A stretch of 5,597 bases of DNA from Chloroflexota bacterium (GTDB lineage Bacteria > Chloroflexota > Dehalococcoidia > SM23-28-2 > RBG-16-64-32), in assembly GCA_005880055.1 (NCBI GenBank), contig VBJS01000206.1, positions 4,357 through 9,953 on the forward strand. The letters are read 5' to 3'. The position numbers were made by a program, and so were the translations under genes. Positions 1-5,363 of the stretch are shown here, one piece after another; position 1 is the first letter of the stretch; each line of letters starts with the position of its first letter. The notes under the pieces were generated by a model. The model saw only the letters and a list, made by a program, of their open reading frames with translations. It was not told where the DNA came from and ran no database searches.

Positions 1-788
1 TGCAGGTGATCCTGGAGATGATGGGCATACCGCTCGAGGACCGGCACAAGGTGTTCGACTGGAGCAATAGGATGATCGGCTCAGACGACCCGGAGTACCA
101 GGTAAGCGAGGAAGCGGGCATGCGGGCGGCGACCGAGATGTTCATGTACGCGAACTCGCTGGCCGTAGACCGCAAGCAGTGCCCGCGGCAGGACGTGATC
201 AGCACGCTGATGCACGCGGAAGTCGAGGGGCACCACCTGAGCGAGACTGAGTTCAACGCCTTCTTCGTGCTGCTCTCCGTGGCTGGGAACGAGACGACAC
301 GCAACCTTATCTCCGGTGGCATGCAGGCGCTGTTCGAGCACCCGGAGCAGCGGGCGCGCCTGATGGCAGACTCTTCGCTGCTAACGTCAGCCGTCGAGGA
401 GATGCTGCGCTGGGTGACGCCGGTGATGTACTTCCGCCGCACAGTGACGCGAGACGTAGTGATCCGCGGGCAGAAGATTGGCGAGGGCGAGAAGGTGGTG
501 ATGTACTACGGTGCCGGCAACAGGGACGAGGACGTATATCGGGACGGCGACACTTTCGACATCGCCCGCAGCCCCAACCCGCACATCACCTTTGGCCCGG
601 GCGGCGCCCACTTCTGCCTGGGCGCCAACCTGGCTCGCCTGGAGATCCGGGTGATGTTCGAGGAGCTGCTGAGGCGGCTGTCGGACATGCAGCCGGCGGG
701 CCCGGTGCAGCGGCTGCGTTCTAACTTCATCGGCGGCATCAAGCACATGCCGGTACGCTTCACGCCGGAGGGCAAGCGCAATGGGTAG
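1..788 (+). CDS. Cytochrome P450, C-terminal part (5' end outside window)
   Basis: Heme-thiolate monooxygenase: it inserts one oxygen atom of O2 into an organic substrate using electrons from a ferredoxin/reductase pair not seen here. The frame is already open at the window edge (first full codon at 3), so about 150 N-terminal residues of a usual 400-420 are missing; the GTG at 6 is not a credible start. Visible landmarks are the I-helix oxygen-activation motif AGNETT (282-299), the K-helix ExxR as EMLR (399-410), and the heme loop FGPGGAHFCLG with the cysteine ligand at 615-617. The tail, with SNFIGGIKHMPVRF, resembles the bacterial CYP124/CYP125/CYP142 group, which hydroxylates branched lipids and steroid side chains; this subfamily hint is from memory. 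No membrane segment is seen, so it is probably cytosolic. Its stop overlaps the SDR start by 8 bp, which suggests one transcript and a shared pathway. The P450 identity is very secure, the substrate unknown. Confidence 0.95.
   Translation, partial: QVILEMMGIPLEDRHKVFDWSNRMIGSDDPEYQVSEEAGMRAATEMFMYANSLAVDRKQCPRQDVISTLMHAEVEGHHLSETEFNAFFVLLSVAGNETTRNLISGGMQALFEHPEQRARLMADSSLLTSAVEEMLRWVTPVMYFRRTVTRDVVIRGQKIGEGEKVVMYYGAGNRDEDVYRDGDTFDIARSPNPHITFGPGGAHFCLGANLARLEIRVMFEELLRRLSDMQPAGPVQRLRSNFIGGIKHMPVRFTPEGKRNG
767..772 (+). promoter_or_regulatory. Shine-Dalgarno site of the SDR gene
   Basis: GGAGGG lies 8 nt before the ATG at 781 and inside the last codons of the P450. It fixes the SDR start and supports translational coupling across the 8-bp ATGGGTAG overlap. 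Confidence 0.75.
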
Positions 789-1467
789 GCTCAACGGCAA
801 GGCGGCGTTCATCACTGGGGCGGCATCCGGGATCGGCCGGGCGATTGCACTGATGTTCGCGCAGCAAGGCGCGCGAGTGGCCGTCGCGGACCGCGATGAG
901 GCCGGCGGCGCCGAGACGGCGCGGCTAATTGAAGAAGCCGGCGGTTGTGGCATCTTCGTGAGCACGGACGTTACGAATGAGGAGAGCGTGCAGAGCGCAA
1001 TTTCGGCGGCAAACGGGAAGCTAGGCGGCCTGGATGTGCTGGTCAACGACGCCGGCATCGTGCACATGGCTGCTGCGGCCGATACAAGCCTGGAAGACTG
1101 GGAGCGGGTGCTGGCAGTGAACCTTCGGGGCGTCTTCCTCTGCTCCAAGCACGCCCTCCCGCTGATGCGAGGCAACGGTGGTGGTGCGGTCGTGAACGTG
1201 GCATCCATCGGCAGCCTGGTGGGCATACAGGCGCATGCCGCCTACAACGCCTCGAAGGCCGGCGTCGTCGGCCTAAGCCGGCAAATGGCGGTTGATTACG
1301 GGCCGGAGAACATCCGGCGTCTGCCCAACGGGGACCGACACCCCAATGGTGCGTGGGGCGGGCGCGACCGATGCTGCGCTGGCCGCCTTCGCCCGGCAGC
1401 ACCCGCTGAGGCGCATAACGGAGCCGGAGGATATCGCGCATGCGGTCTTGTTCCTGGCCTCAGATGA
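781..1467 (+). CDS. SDR family oxidoreductase, catalytic part before a frameshift
   Basis: Classical short-chain dehydrogenase/reductase that interconverts an alcohol and a ketone with NAD(P)(H). Residues 1-179 are authentic. The Rossmann cofactor motif is TGAASGIG at 12-19, and Asp37 at the end of beta-2 suggests NAD(H) preference. NDAG (89-92) replaces the usual NNAG. The tetrad Asn114-Ser142-Tyr155-Lys159 is complete, with YNASK at 155-159. After Arg179 (codon 1315-1317) the homology jumps to the frame starting at 1316; the annotated frame then reads about 48 unrelated residues to a stop at 1465-1467. The conserved 'RVN.(I/V)CP' segment lacks about three residues at the break, which an 8-nt deletion would explain. 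The start is set by GGAGGG and the overlap with the P450, whose alcohol product could be its substrate. If the break is real, the product lacks the substrate-binding C-terminus and is probably inactive. Confidence 0.88.
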   Translation: MGRLNGKAAFITGAASGIGRAIALMFAQQGARVAVADRDEAGGAETARLIEEAGGCGIFVSTDVTNEESVQSAISAANGKLGGLDVLVNDAGIVHMAAAADTSLEDWERVLAVNLRGVFLCSKHALPLMRGNGGGAVVNVASIGSLVGIQAHAAYNASKAGVVGLSRQMAVDYGPENIRRLPNGDRHPNGAWGGRDRCCAGRLRPAAPAEAHNGAGGYRACGLVPGLR

Positions 1468-1525
1468 GGCCCGCTGCATCACCGGCGCTGTGCTGCCCGT
1501 GGACGCCGGCTACACGGCGATGTGA
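1316..1525 (+). pseudogene. C-terminal remainder of the SDR, out of frame with its N-terminus
   Basis: This frame continues the SDR after the break. It opens with GVCPTGTDTPM, the family's '(N).(I/V)CPG...T(D/P)M' stretch behind the active site, and runs through RITEPEDIAHAVLFLASDEA and ITGAVLPVDAGYTAM, the standard SDR C-terminal signature (usual form 'TG..l.VDGGY.a'). It ends at TGA 1523-1525. Joined to residues 1-179 it gives about 249 residues, close to the usual 245-255. No start codon with a good ribosome site precedes it, so it is unlikely to be made as a separate protein. It is either the tail of an inactivated gene or of an intact gene whose sequence here lacks 8 bases. Confidence 0.85.
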
Positions 1526-1547
1526 TCGCGTTCAGTGAGGATAGGGT

Positions 1548-1666
1548 CCACAGAAGGCAAAGAAGAAACGGAAGGCGCGGAGATAGAGAATTTGGAGACG
1601 GAGAAAGAGTTTGGGGGCCGAATAATCAACAATCTGTGGTTTCCGATGATTCAGCGCCTTCTGTGG
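1548..1666. repeat. Intergenic inverted repeat with purine-rich 9-nt-periodic block
   Basis: CCACAGAAGGC (1548-1558) and GCCTTCTGTGG (1656-1666) are perfect 11-bp inverted arms separated by 97 nt. A second, overlapping pairing is GAAGGCGC (1571-1578) with GCGCCTTC (1654-1661), and TCTGTGG recurs at 1633-1639. From about 1551 to 1586 the plus strand is nearly all purine and reads as degenerate 9-nt units (CAGAAGGCA, AAGAAGAAA, CGGAAGGCG, CGGAGATAG). The base composition differs sharply from the GC-rich genes on either side. It looks like a decayed dispersed intergenic repeat or small non-autonomous element rather than a terminator: the loop is too long and no T-run follows the second arm. The rest of the 1526-1709 gap holds no supported gene. 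Confidence 0.5.
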
Positions 1667-1694
1667 CACCAAGTAGACCGTCGTCCGTGGCGTT

Positions 1695-1701
1695 AGAGGA
1701 G
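1695..1701 (+). promoter_or_regulatory. Shine-Dalgarno site of the nitronate monooxygenase gene
   Basis: AGAGGAG lies 8 nt before the ATG at 1710. It favours 1710 over the ATG at 1702, which is in another frame and reaches a stop after three codons. Confidence 0.7.
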
Positions 1702-1709
1702 ATGATTCG

Positions 1710-2441
1710 ATGAGGACAAGAATGTGCGAGATGTTTGGGATCGAGTTTCCGATCTTTGCCTTTAGCCATTGCCGCGATGTGGTGGCGGCGGTCAGCCGGG
1801 CTGGAGGGCTGGGCGTGCTGGGCGCGCTCGCCTTCACGGCCGAGCAGCTGGAGATCGAGCTGAAGTGGATCGACGAGCACGTGGAGGGCAAGCCCTACGG
1901 CGTAGACGTAGTGATGCCCGCTTCTTATGCCGGATCCGATCTTTCAAAGCTTGAGGCGATGATCCCGGAGGGGCACAAGCGGTTCGTGGAAGAGGTGCTC
2001 GCGAAGCACCAGGTGCCGCCGCTGCCTGAGGACGAGCCGAAACCGCAATCTTTGCTGGCGTGGACGCACGATAAGGCGAAGACGCAGGTGGAGATAGCGC
2101 TCTCGCATCCCATTAAGCTCATTGCCAATGCACTGGGGACTCCGCCGCCGGATGTCATCGACCGTGTTCACTCGCAGGGGATCAAGGTGGCGGCGCTGGT
2201 CGGCAACGCGCGACAGGCTCGCATGCAAGTGGAGGCGGGGACGGACATTATCATCGCGCAGGGGACGGAAGCCGGCGGCCATACCGGCGACGTCGCTTCG
2301 CTGGTGCTCTGGCCGGAGGTTATCGACGCCGTTCACCCGACGCCGGTGCTTGCCGCCGGCGGGATCGGCGGCGGCCGGCAGATGGCGGCGGCGCTAGCGC
2401 TGGGCGCGGACGGCGTTTGGACGGGTTGTCGTCGTCGATAA
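1710..2441 (+). CDS. Nitronate monooxygenase (NPD) family protein, N-terminal two thirds before a frameshift
   Basis: FMN-dependent TIM-barrel enzyme of the 2-nitropropane dioxygenase/nitronate monooxygenase family, related to enoyl-ACP reductase FabK. Seen here are the family N-terminus (MCEMFGIEFPIFAF), an early glycine-rich loop SRAGGLGVLG, the flavin/active-site motif QGTEAGGHTG with His191 (codon 2280-2282) at the position of the family's catalytic histidine, and the phosphate-binding loop LAAGGIGGGRQMAAALALGADGVWTG. Directly after WTG (ends 2426) the frame reads CRRR and stops at 2439-2441. The true continuation is in another frame. Relatives of this subtype often sit beside lipid and xenobiotic catabolism genes, in keeping with the P450 and SDR upstream, and many are annotated only loosely as nitronate monooxygenases, so the real substrate is open. 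If the break is real, the barrel is unfinished and the protein is probably non-functional. Confidence 0.87.
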   Translation: MRTRMCEMFGIEFPIFAFSHCRDVVAAVSRAGGLGVLGALAFTAEQLEIELKWIDEHVEGKPYGVDVVMPASYAGSDLSKLEAMIPEGHKRFVEEVLAKHQVPPLPEDEPKPQSLLAWTHDKAKTQVEIALSHPIKLIANALGTPPPDVIDRVHSQGIKVAALVGNARQARMQVEAGTDIIIAQGTEAGGHTGDVASLVLWPEVIDAVHPTPVLAAGGIGGGRQMAAALALGADGVWTGCRRR

Positions 2442-2787
2442 GCTGCTGAGCGCGACATCTCGCGACACCGTGCGCTCACGATCGATGACCGGAAAGCCGG
2501 CGCGGTTGCTGCGGACCGCCTGGACGGAGGCCTGGGACTCGCCGCAGTCGCCCGGGGCGCTGCCGATGCCGCTGCAATACATGCTGAACTCCGAGGCGCA
2601 GAGCCGCATTTACCGGGCAGCGGACCGAGGCGACCCGGGAGCGCGCGAGTTGGCGGGTATGCCTGTAGGCCAGATCGTCGGCCGCATGAACAGCGTCCGC
2701 TCCGTCCGCGATGTCATCTACGAGATGGTCAGGGAATACGTGGAGACGGTAAACAGCCTGGCGCAGGCGCTTCCCGCAGTTACCTGA
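2425..2787 (+). pseudogene. C-terminal remainder of the nitronate monooxygenase, out of frame
   Basis: The family C-terminus resumes here as VVVDKLLSATSRDTVRSRS, followed by MTGKPARLLRTAWTEAW, MPLQYMLNSEA and MPVGQIVGRMNSVRSVRDVIYEMV, ending at TGA 2785-2787. These blocks are typical of mycobacterial-type family members. Between WTG in the upstream frame and VVVDKLL here, relatives usually carry about 14-15 residues (a 'S.WL....E' stretch) that are absent, so the break is a deletion of roughly 44 or 47 nt (length 2 modulo 3) rather than a one-base slip. An ATG at 2494 has no good ribosome site, so independent expression is unlikely. The stop directly abuts that of the convergent receiver gene. 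Confidence 0.85.
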
Positions 2788-3207
2788 TCAAACCATCAAG
2801 CGCCCGCTCGTGACCTGCTGATCATGACGCTCGATTGCCTCACAGATGGCGTGGACCAGGGTGGCAGCGTCTACTTTGCCCTTGACCAGGTAGTCCTGCG
2901 CCCCCTCCTTGAGCACCCAGAGGCCAACCGCCTTGTCGTCCATGCCGGAGAGCACGACGACCGGGACACGGGGCGCCATCTCGTATATCTCCATGAGGGT
3001 GCCCAGACGCGGGCTATCGTCAAGCAGCAGGTCCAGCAGCACGGCATCGAAGGGCTCGCTGCGAAGCATGTCCAACGCCGCCTCCAGGTGCTGCGTTTGC
3101 ATGATGGCAAAACGCGGCCACGGGGACTCGGAAAGCATCTCGTGGACCAGGCGGGCGTCTCCGGGGTTGTCCTCAACGAGCAAGACGCGCAATGGGCTCG
3201 TTTTCAT
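2788..3207 (-). CDS. Single-domain response regulator (receiver only)
   Basis: CheY-like receiver of 139 residues that accepts phosphate from a histidine kinase; it has no output domain. With ATG 3207 as residue 1 the landmarks are the acidic pocket ED (12-13) in LLVEDNPGDARLV, phospho-acceptor Asp59 in LLDLLLDDS, Ser87 (Ser/Thr switch) in VVVLSGMDD, and Lys109 in GAQDYLVKGK. The start is chosen because GGAGG (3218-3214) sits 6 nt before it; the ATG at 3213 is too close to that site, and a TTG at 3243 would run into the preceding gene. The gene follows the Rcp1-like regulator by 13 nt, so it is the last gene of the kinase operon. It may act by protein contact or as a phosphate sink in a relay. 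Its 3' end abuts the convergent nitronate monooxygenase without any spacer. Confidence 0.92.
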   Translation of the reverse strand: MKTSPLRVLLVEDNPGDARLVHEMLSESPWPRFAIMQTQHLEAALDMLRSEPFDAVLLDLLLDDSPRLGTLMEIYEMAPRVPVVVLSGMDDKAVGLWVLKEGAQDYLVKGKVDAATLVHAICEAIERHDQQVTSGRLMV

Positions 3208-3213
3208 CGTCAT

Positions 3214-3218
3214 CCTCC
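3214..3218 (-). promoter_or_regulatory. Shine-Dalgarno site deciding the start of the terminal receiver gene
   Basis: GGAGG on the minus strand, directly before ATG 3213 and 6 nt before ATG 3207. The spacing selects 3207 as the initiator. Confidence 0.65.
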
Positions 3219-3220
3219 GA

Positions 3221-3778
3221 TCATTTTCCCGGGTATTCGACAATCGTCGCCCAGAAGTACTGGATAGACTTCATGACCTGGAAGAACTGCTCCAGGCCCA
3301 CCGGCTTGGTCACATAGCAGTTCGCGTTGAGTTCATAGGCGCGGCGAACGTCTGCCGGCGACTGGGAACTCGTGAGCACGATAACGGGGATGCTTTTCAG
3401 CTCAGCGTCTGCTTTCAGTTCGGCCAGCAGCTCGCGTCCATCGCGACGAGGCAGGTTGAGGTCCAGCAGGATCAGGTCCGGCCGCGGCGCGTTAAAATGC
3501 GAGTTGTAGCGGTAGAGGCGGGCGAGCGCCTCGTCGCCGTCATTAGCGACGCTGACATGCAGGCGGCGGCCGGCGGCGCGTAGCGCCTCCATTATCAGGC
3601 GAACGTCGCCCGGGTTGTCTTCAACGAGCAGCACCTCGATGGGGCGGTAGCCGGTTGCCTGGACGCGGGGAGGAGCCTCTTCAGCGAGCGGCAACGCCTT
3701 CCCGAGGAGCATGGCGTCGAGTGGGTCCTGGGCGACGAGTTGCATCTGTGGAGTGATCCTTGGTTCCAACGTAATCAT
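3221..3778 (-). CDS. Rcp1-like response regulator with N-terminal extension
   Basis: Receiver protein of 185 residues, likely phosphorylated by the kinase encoded just upstream. The receiver starts near residue 46: IEVLLVEDNPGDVRLI with acidic Asp54, phospho-acceptor Asp106 in LILLDLNLPRRDG, Thr136 in VIVLTSS, and Lys158 in YVTKPVG. The end, QFFQVMKSIQYFWATIVEYP, is the characteristic C-terminal helix of the Rcp1 family, the partners of cyanobacterial phytochrome Cph1 and of related soluble kinases. There is no DNA-binding domain. Residues 1-45 are an extension that usual Rcp1-type proteins (about 140-150 residues) lack. The start is well supported: AGGAGGT (3793-3787) lies 8 nt before ATG 3778, and codons 1-30 of this frame are rich in G/C at position 3 (23 of 30) whereas the overlapping kinase frame is not. 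It is followed after 13 nt by the second receiver. Confidence 0.93.
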   Translation of the reverse strand: MITLEPRITPQMQLVAQDPLDAMLLGKALPLAEEAPPRVQATGYRPIEVLLVEDNPGDVRLIMEALRAAGRRLHVSVANDGDEALARLYRYNSHFNAPRPDLILLDLNLPRRDGRELLAELKADAELKSIPVIVLTSSQSPADVRRAYELNANCYVTKPVGLEQFFQVMKSIQYFWATIVEYPGK

Positions 3779-5111
3779 TTCTGTTTACCTCCTTTGCCGG
3801 GATTGTGAAGCGAAAGCTACTACCTCCTTCCCGCTGCGGCTCCACCCAGATGCGCCCGCCGTGGCGCTCCGCGATCTTCTTGCAGATCGCCAGGCCGATG
3901 CCGGTTCCCGGATACTGGGCGCGTGAGTGGAGACGCTGAAAAATAGCGAAAATGCGATCGGCATGCGCACGCTCGATGCCGATTCCGTTGTCGGTTACTG
4001 AGAAAAGCCAGTCACGCCCGCGGCGCGAGGCGCCGATGTGAACCCGCGGCGGGTCTGAGCCGTGGAACTTGATCCCGTTCACCATCAAGTTTCGCAACAG
4101 GTCACCAAGCAGCGTGGCGTCGCCGGGAACGGTCGGCAGCGGGTCGTGGGTGATCGATGCGCCTGCTTCTTTGATCGCATCCTGAAGGTCAGACAGCGTA
4201 TCTTCCAGCACACGCTCGCAGTCCACGGGGCCGAAGGCCCGGCGGGCAGCGCCGACGCGGGAATAAGCCAGCAGGCCATCGACCAGGTCCTGCATACGCA
4301 AGGCGCCATCGACGGCGAAGTCGATGAAGTCATCGGCGGCGCTGTCCAACCGGCCTTTGTAGCGCCGCTCCAGCAGCTGCACGTAGCTGATGACCATGCG
4401 GAGTGGCTCCTTCAGATCATGCGAGGCGACGTACGCGAACTGCTCAAGCTCCGCGTTGGAGCGGGCCAGGTCTTCAGCGCGGCGTGCGAGGCCCGCCTCG
4501 GCGCGCTTGCGCTCGCGCACCTCCCGCCGCAACAGCCGGTTGGTGCGGGATAGGTCTCGCGTGCGCTCGCGAACGCGATCCTCCAATTCATCATGAGCGG
4601 CGCGGAGTACCTGCTCCGCGCGCCGGCGTTCCGTTATTTCTCGAAGGATGACGCCTCCGGCCCGGACTGCGCCTGTTTCATCGCGCAGCGGCCTGCCACT
4701 GACAGTCAGATGCACTCCTTCCGGGAGGCGAGCGTTACGGACGAACATTTCCACCTCGTCCGTGGGCTCGCCGCGAATGGCGCGGAAAAGGGGGAGCTGT
4801 TCGGAAGGGAAGGGCGTCTTCTCATCGGGGTAGACGATGCCGTAGTGCTCCGACCAGCGGGCCGGGTCCGAGTCTACAGCGCCGAGTCCAACCAGCCGCT
4901 CGGCCGCGGGATTGAAGAGCAGGAAGCGGCCATGCTCGTCGGCGAGGACGATACCTTCGCCGATGCTGTTCACGATGGCCTGGAGGACCCGCAACTGGTT
5001 GCGCAGGCCTTCGGGCGAGCGAGGCATGCCCGCGACACGCTTGAACAACTCATCGGCTGCCTCCCGCCGCAGGGATCGCACCGAGTTGGATGGTCCGCTC
5101 TGGGTCGCCAT
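3681..5111 (-). CDS. Soluble PAS-domain sensor histidine kinase (HisKA/HATPase_c)
   Basis: Cytosolic histidine kinase of 476 residues as read, with no transmembrane segment. An N-terminal PAS domain (about 40-162) contains ILADE-type strands and the block from W86 through DEKTPFPSEQLPL to IRGE (ends 115), known from many soluble kinases; no cofactor-binding cysteine is recognised. A charged coiled coil spans about 163-224. The H-box ASHDLKEPLR has phospho-accepting His231. The ATPase domain has the N-box around Asn341/Asn345, DNGIGIE (374-380) and GTGIGLAICKKI (402-413), ending near FRFTIP (433-438). It heads an operon with two receivers. Residues after about 441 are a basic, Arg/Pro-rich tail encoded inside the next gene; a single missing base near 3793-3799 would instead give a normal end at an ATGA overlap (3775). 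The ATG at 5111 has only a weak AGGA-like ribosome site. The signal sensed cannot be told. Confidence 0.93.
   Translation of the reverse strand: MATQSGPSNSVRSLRREAADELFKRVAGMPRSPEGLRNQLRVLQAIVNSIGEGIVLADEHGRFLLFNPAAERLVGLGAVDSDPARWSEHYGIVYPDEKTPFPSEQLPLFRAIRGEPTDEVEMFVRNARLPEGVHLTVSGRPLRDETGAVRAGGVILREITERRRAEQVLRAAHDELEDRVRERTRDLSRTNRLLRREVRERKRAEAGLARRAEDLARSNAELEQFAYVASHDLKEPLRMVISYVQLLERRYKGRLDSAADDFIDFAVDGALRMQDLVDGLLAYSRVGAARRAFGPVDCERVLEDTLSDLQDAIKEAGASITHDPLPTVPGDATLLGDLLRNLMVNGIKFHGSDPPRVHIGASRRGRDWLFSVTDNGIGIERAHADRIFAIFQRLHSRAQYPGTGIGLAICKKIAERHGGRIWVEPQREGGSSFRFTIPAKEVNRNDYVGTKDHSTDATRRPGPTRRHAPREGVAAR
3787..3793 (-). promoter_or_regulatory. Shine-Dalgarno site of the Rcp1-like regulator
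   Basis: AGGAGGT, a near-perfect anti-SD match, lies 8 nt before ATG 3778 and is embedded in the 3' end of the kinase gene. It proves the regulator's start and suggests coupling to kinase translation. Confidence 0.8.
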
Positions 5112-5272
5112 AGTCCTGTCCTGCGACTAGGGACGCCGGCATCATGTTGCGGTTACAGCCGGACGCTAAACTTTCGGCCAGAATCGCTAATCGTTAGATA
5201 TAGTCTTTTCATCCGCAAACCCGGCGAAACGGAAGTGTTATGAAAACTTTATTCCGGCTGGCGCTTCATTGC

Positions 5273-5303
5273 GTGACAGAAGGTGGCGGCGGCGGGCTAG
5301 AAT
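5273..5303 (+). promoter_or_regulatory. Candidate sigma70-type promoter of the exported-protein gene
   Basis: GTGACA (5273-5278, five of six matches to TTGACA) and TAGAAT (5298-5303, five of six to TATAAT) are separated by 19 nt, slightly longer than ideal. Initiation near 5310 would leave a leader of about 50 nt before ATG 5364. This rests on consensus matches only. Confidence 0.35.
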
Positions 5304-5352
5304 CTGTCAAGTCCGTACACGCGCCCCGCGCCCCGAGCTTTAACGAATGGAA

Positions 5353-5358
5353 AGGGGA
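5353..5358 (+). promoter_or_regulatory. Shine-Dalgarno site of the exported-protein gene
   Basis: AGGGGA lies 5 nt before ATG 5364. It supports that start over the ATG at 5240, whose frame gives a short glycine/arginine-rich product. Confidence 0.55.
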
Positions 5359-5363
5359 AGCGC

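Larger units (their letters stand above)
5112..5363. other. Divergent intergenic region between kinase and exported-protein gene
   Basis: A 252-bp gap from which transcription leaves in both directions. Its middle (about 5163-5252) is clearly richer in A/T than the flanking genes, as expected for promoters. A short inverted repeat CTAA-TCG-TTAG (5187-5197) lies about 80 bp before the kinase start and could be an operator, though arms this short occur by chance. For the kinase I see A/T-rich -10-like strings on the minus strand near 5199-5204 but no -35 at proper spacing, so I call no specific promoter there. No tRNA or other RNA gene is recognised. Confidence 0.4.

Noticed and set aside
1045..1056. 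NDAG in place of NNAG in the SDR as a possible functional novelty
   Set aside because: The second residue of this motif varies in the family, and the catalytic tetrad is intact, so no special function is implied.
387..1226. Long minus-strand open frame (279 codons) opposite the P450 and SDR
   Set aside because: It lies opposite two genes with clear motifs. The predicted protein is Ala/Pro/Arg-rich with no recognisable domain, as expected antisense to GC-rich coding sequence.
1548..1666. CRISPR array or Rho-independent terminator
   Set aside because: There are no regular spaced direct repeats. The 97-nt loop and lack of a T-run do not fit a terminator.
1522..1713. Small plus-strand open frame across the intergenic gap before the nitronate monooxygenase
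   Set aside because: Its sequence is mainly the translated purine-rich repeat (Arg/Glu/Gly) and it has no ribosome site.
3208..3243. Longer form of the terminal receiver starting at TTG 3243
   Set aside because: It would overlap the preceding gene and ignores the well-placed GGAGG before ATG 3207; the extra residues are not part of a receiver fold.
2824..3583. Plus-strand open frames opposite the two receiver genes
   Set aside because: Both receiver genes on the minus strand have complete catalytic residues and ribosome sites; the plus-strand frames are composition artefacts.
5187..5197. CTAA-TCG-TTAG as a confirmed operator
   Set aside because: Four-base arms are expected by chance and there is no second copy nearby; it is only mentioned within the intergenic entry.
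4593..5243. Plus-strand open frame of 216 codons opposite the kinase PAS region
   Set aside because: It is antisense to a well-conserved PAS/coiled-coil region, has no ribosome site, and resembles no domain.
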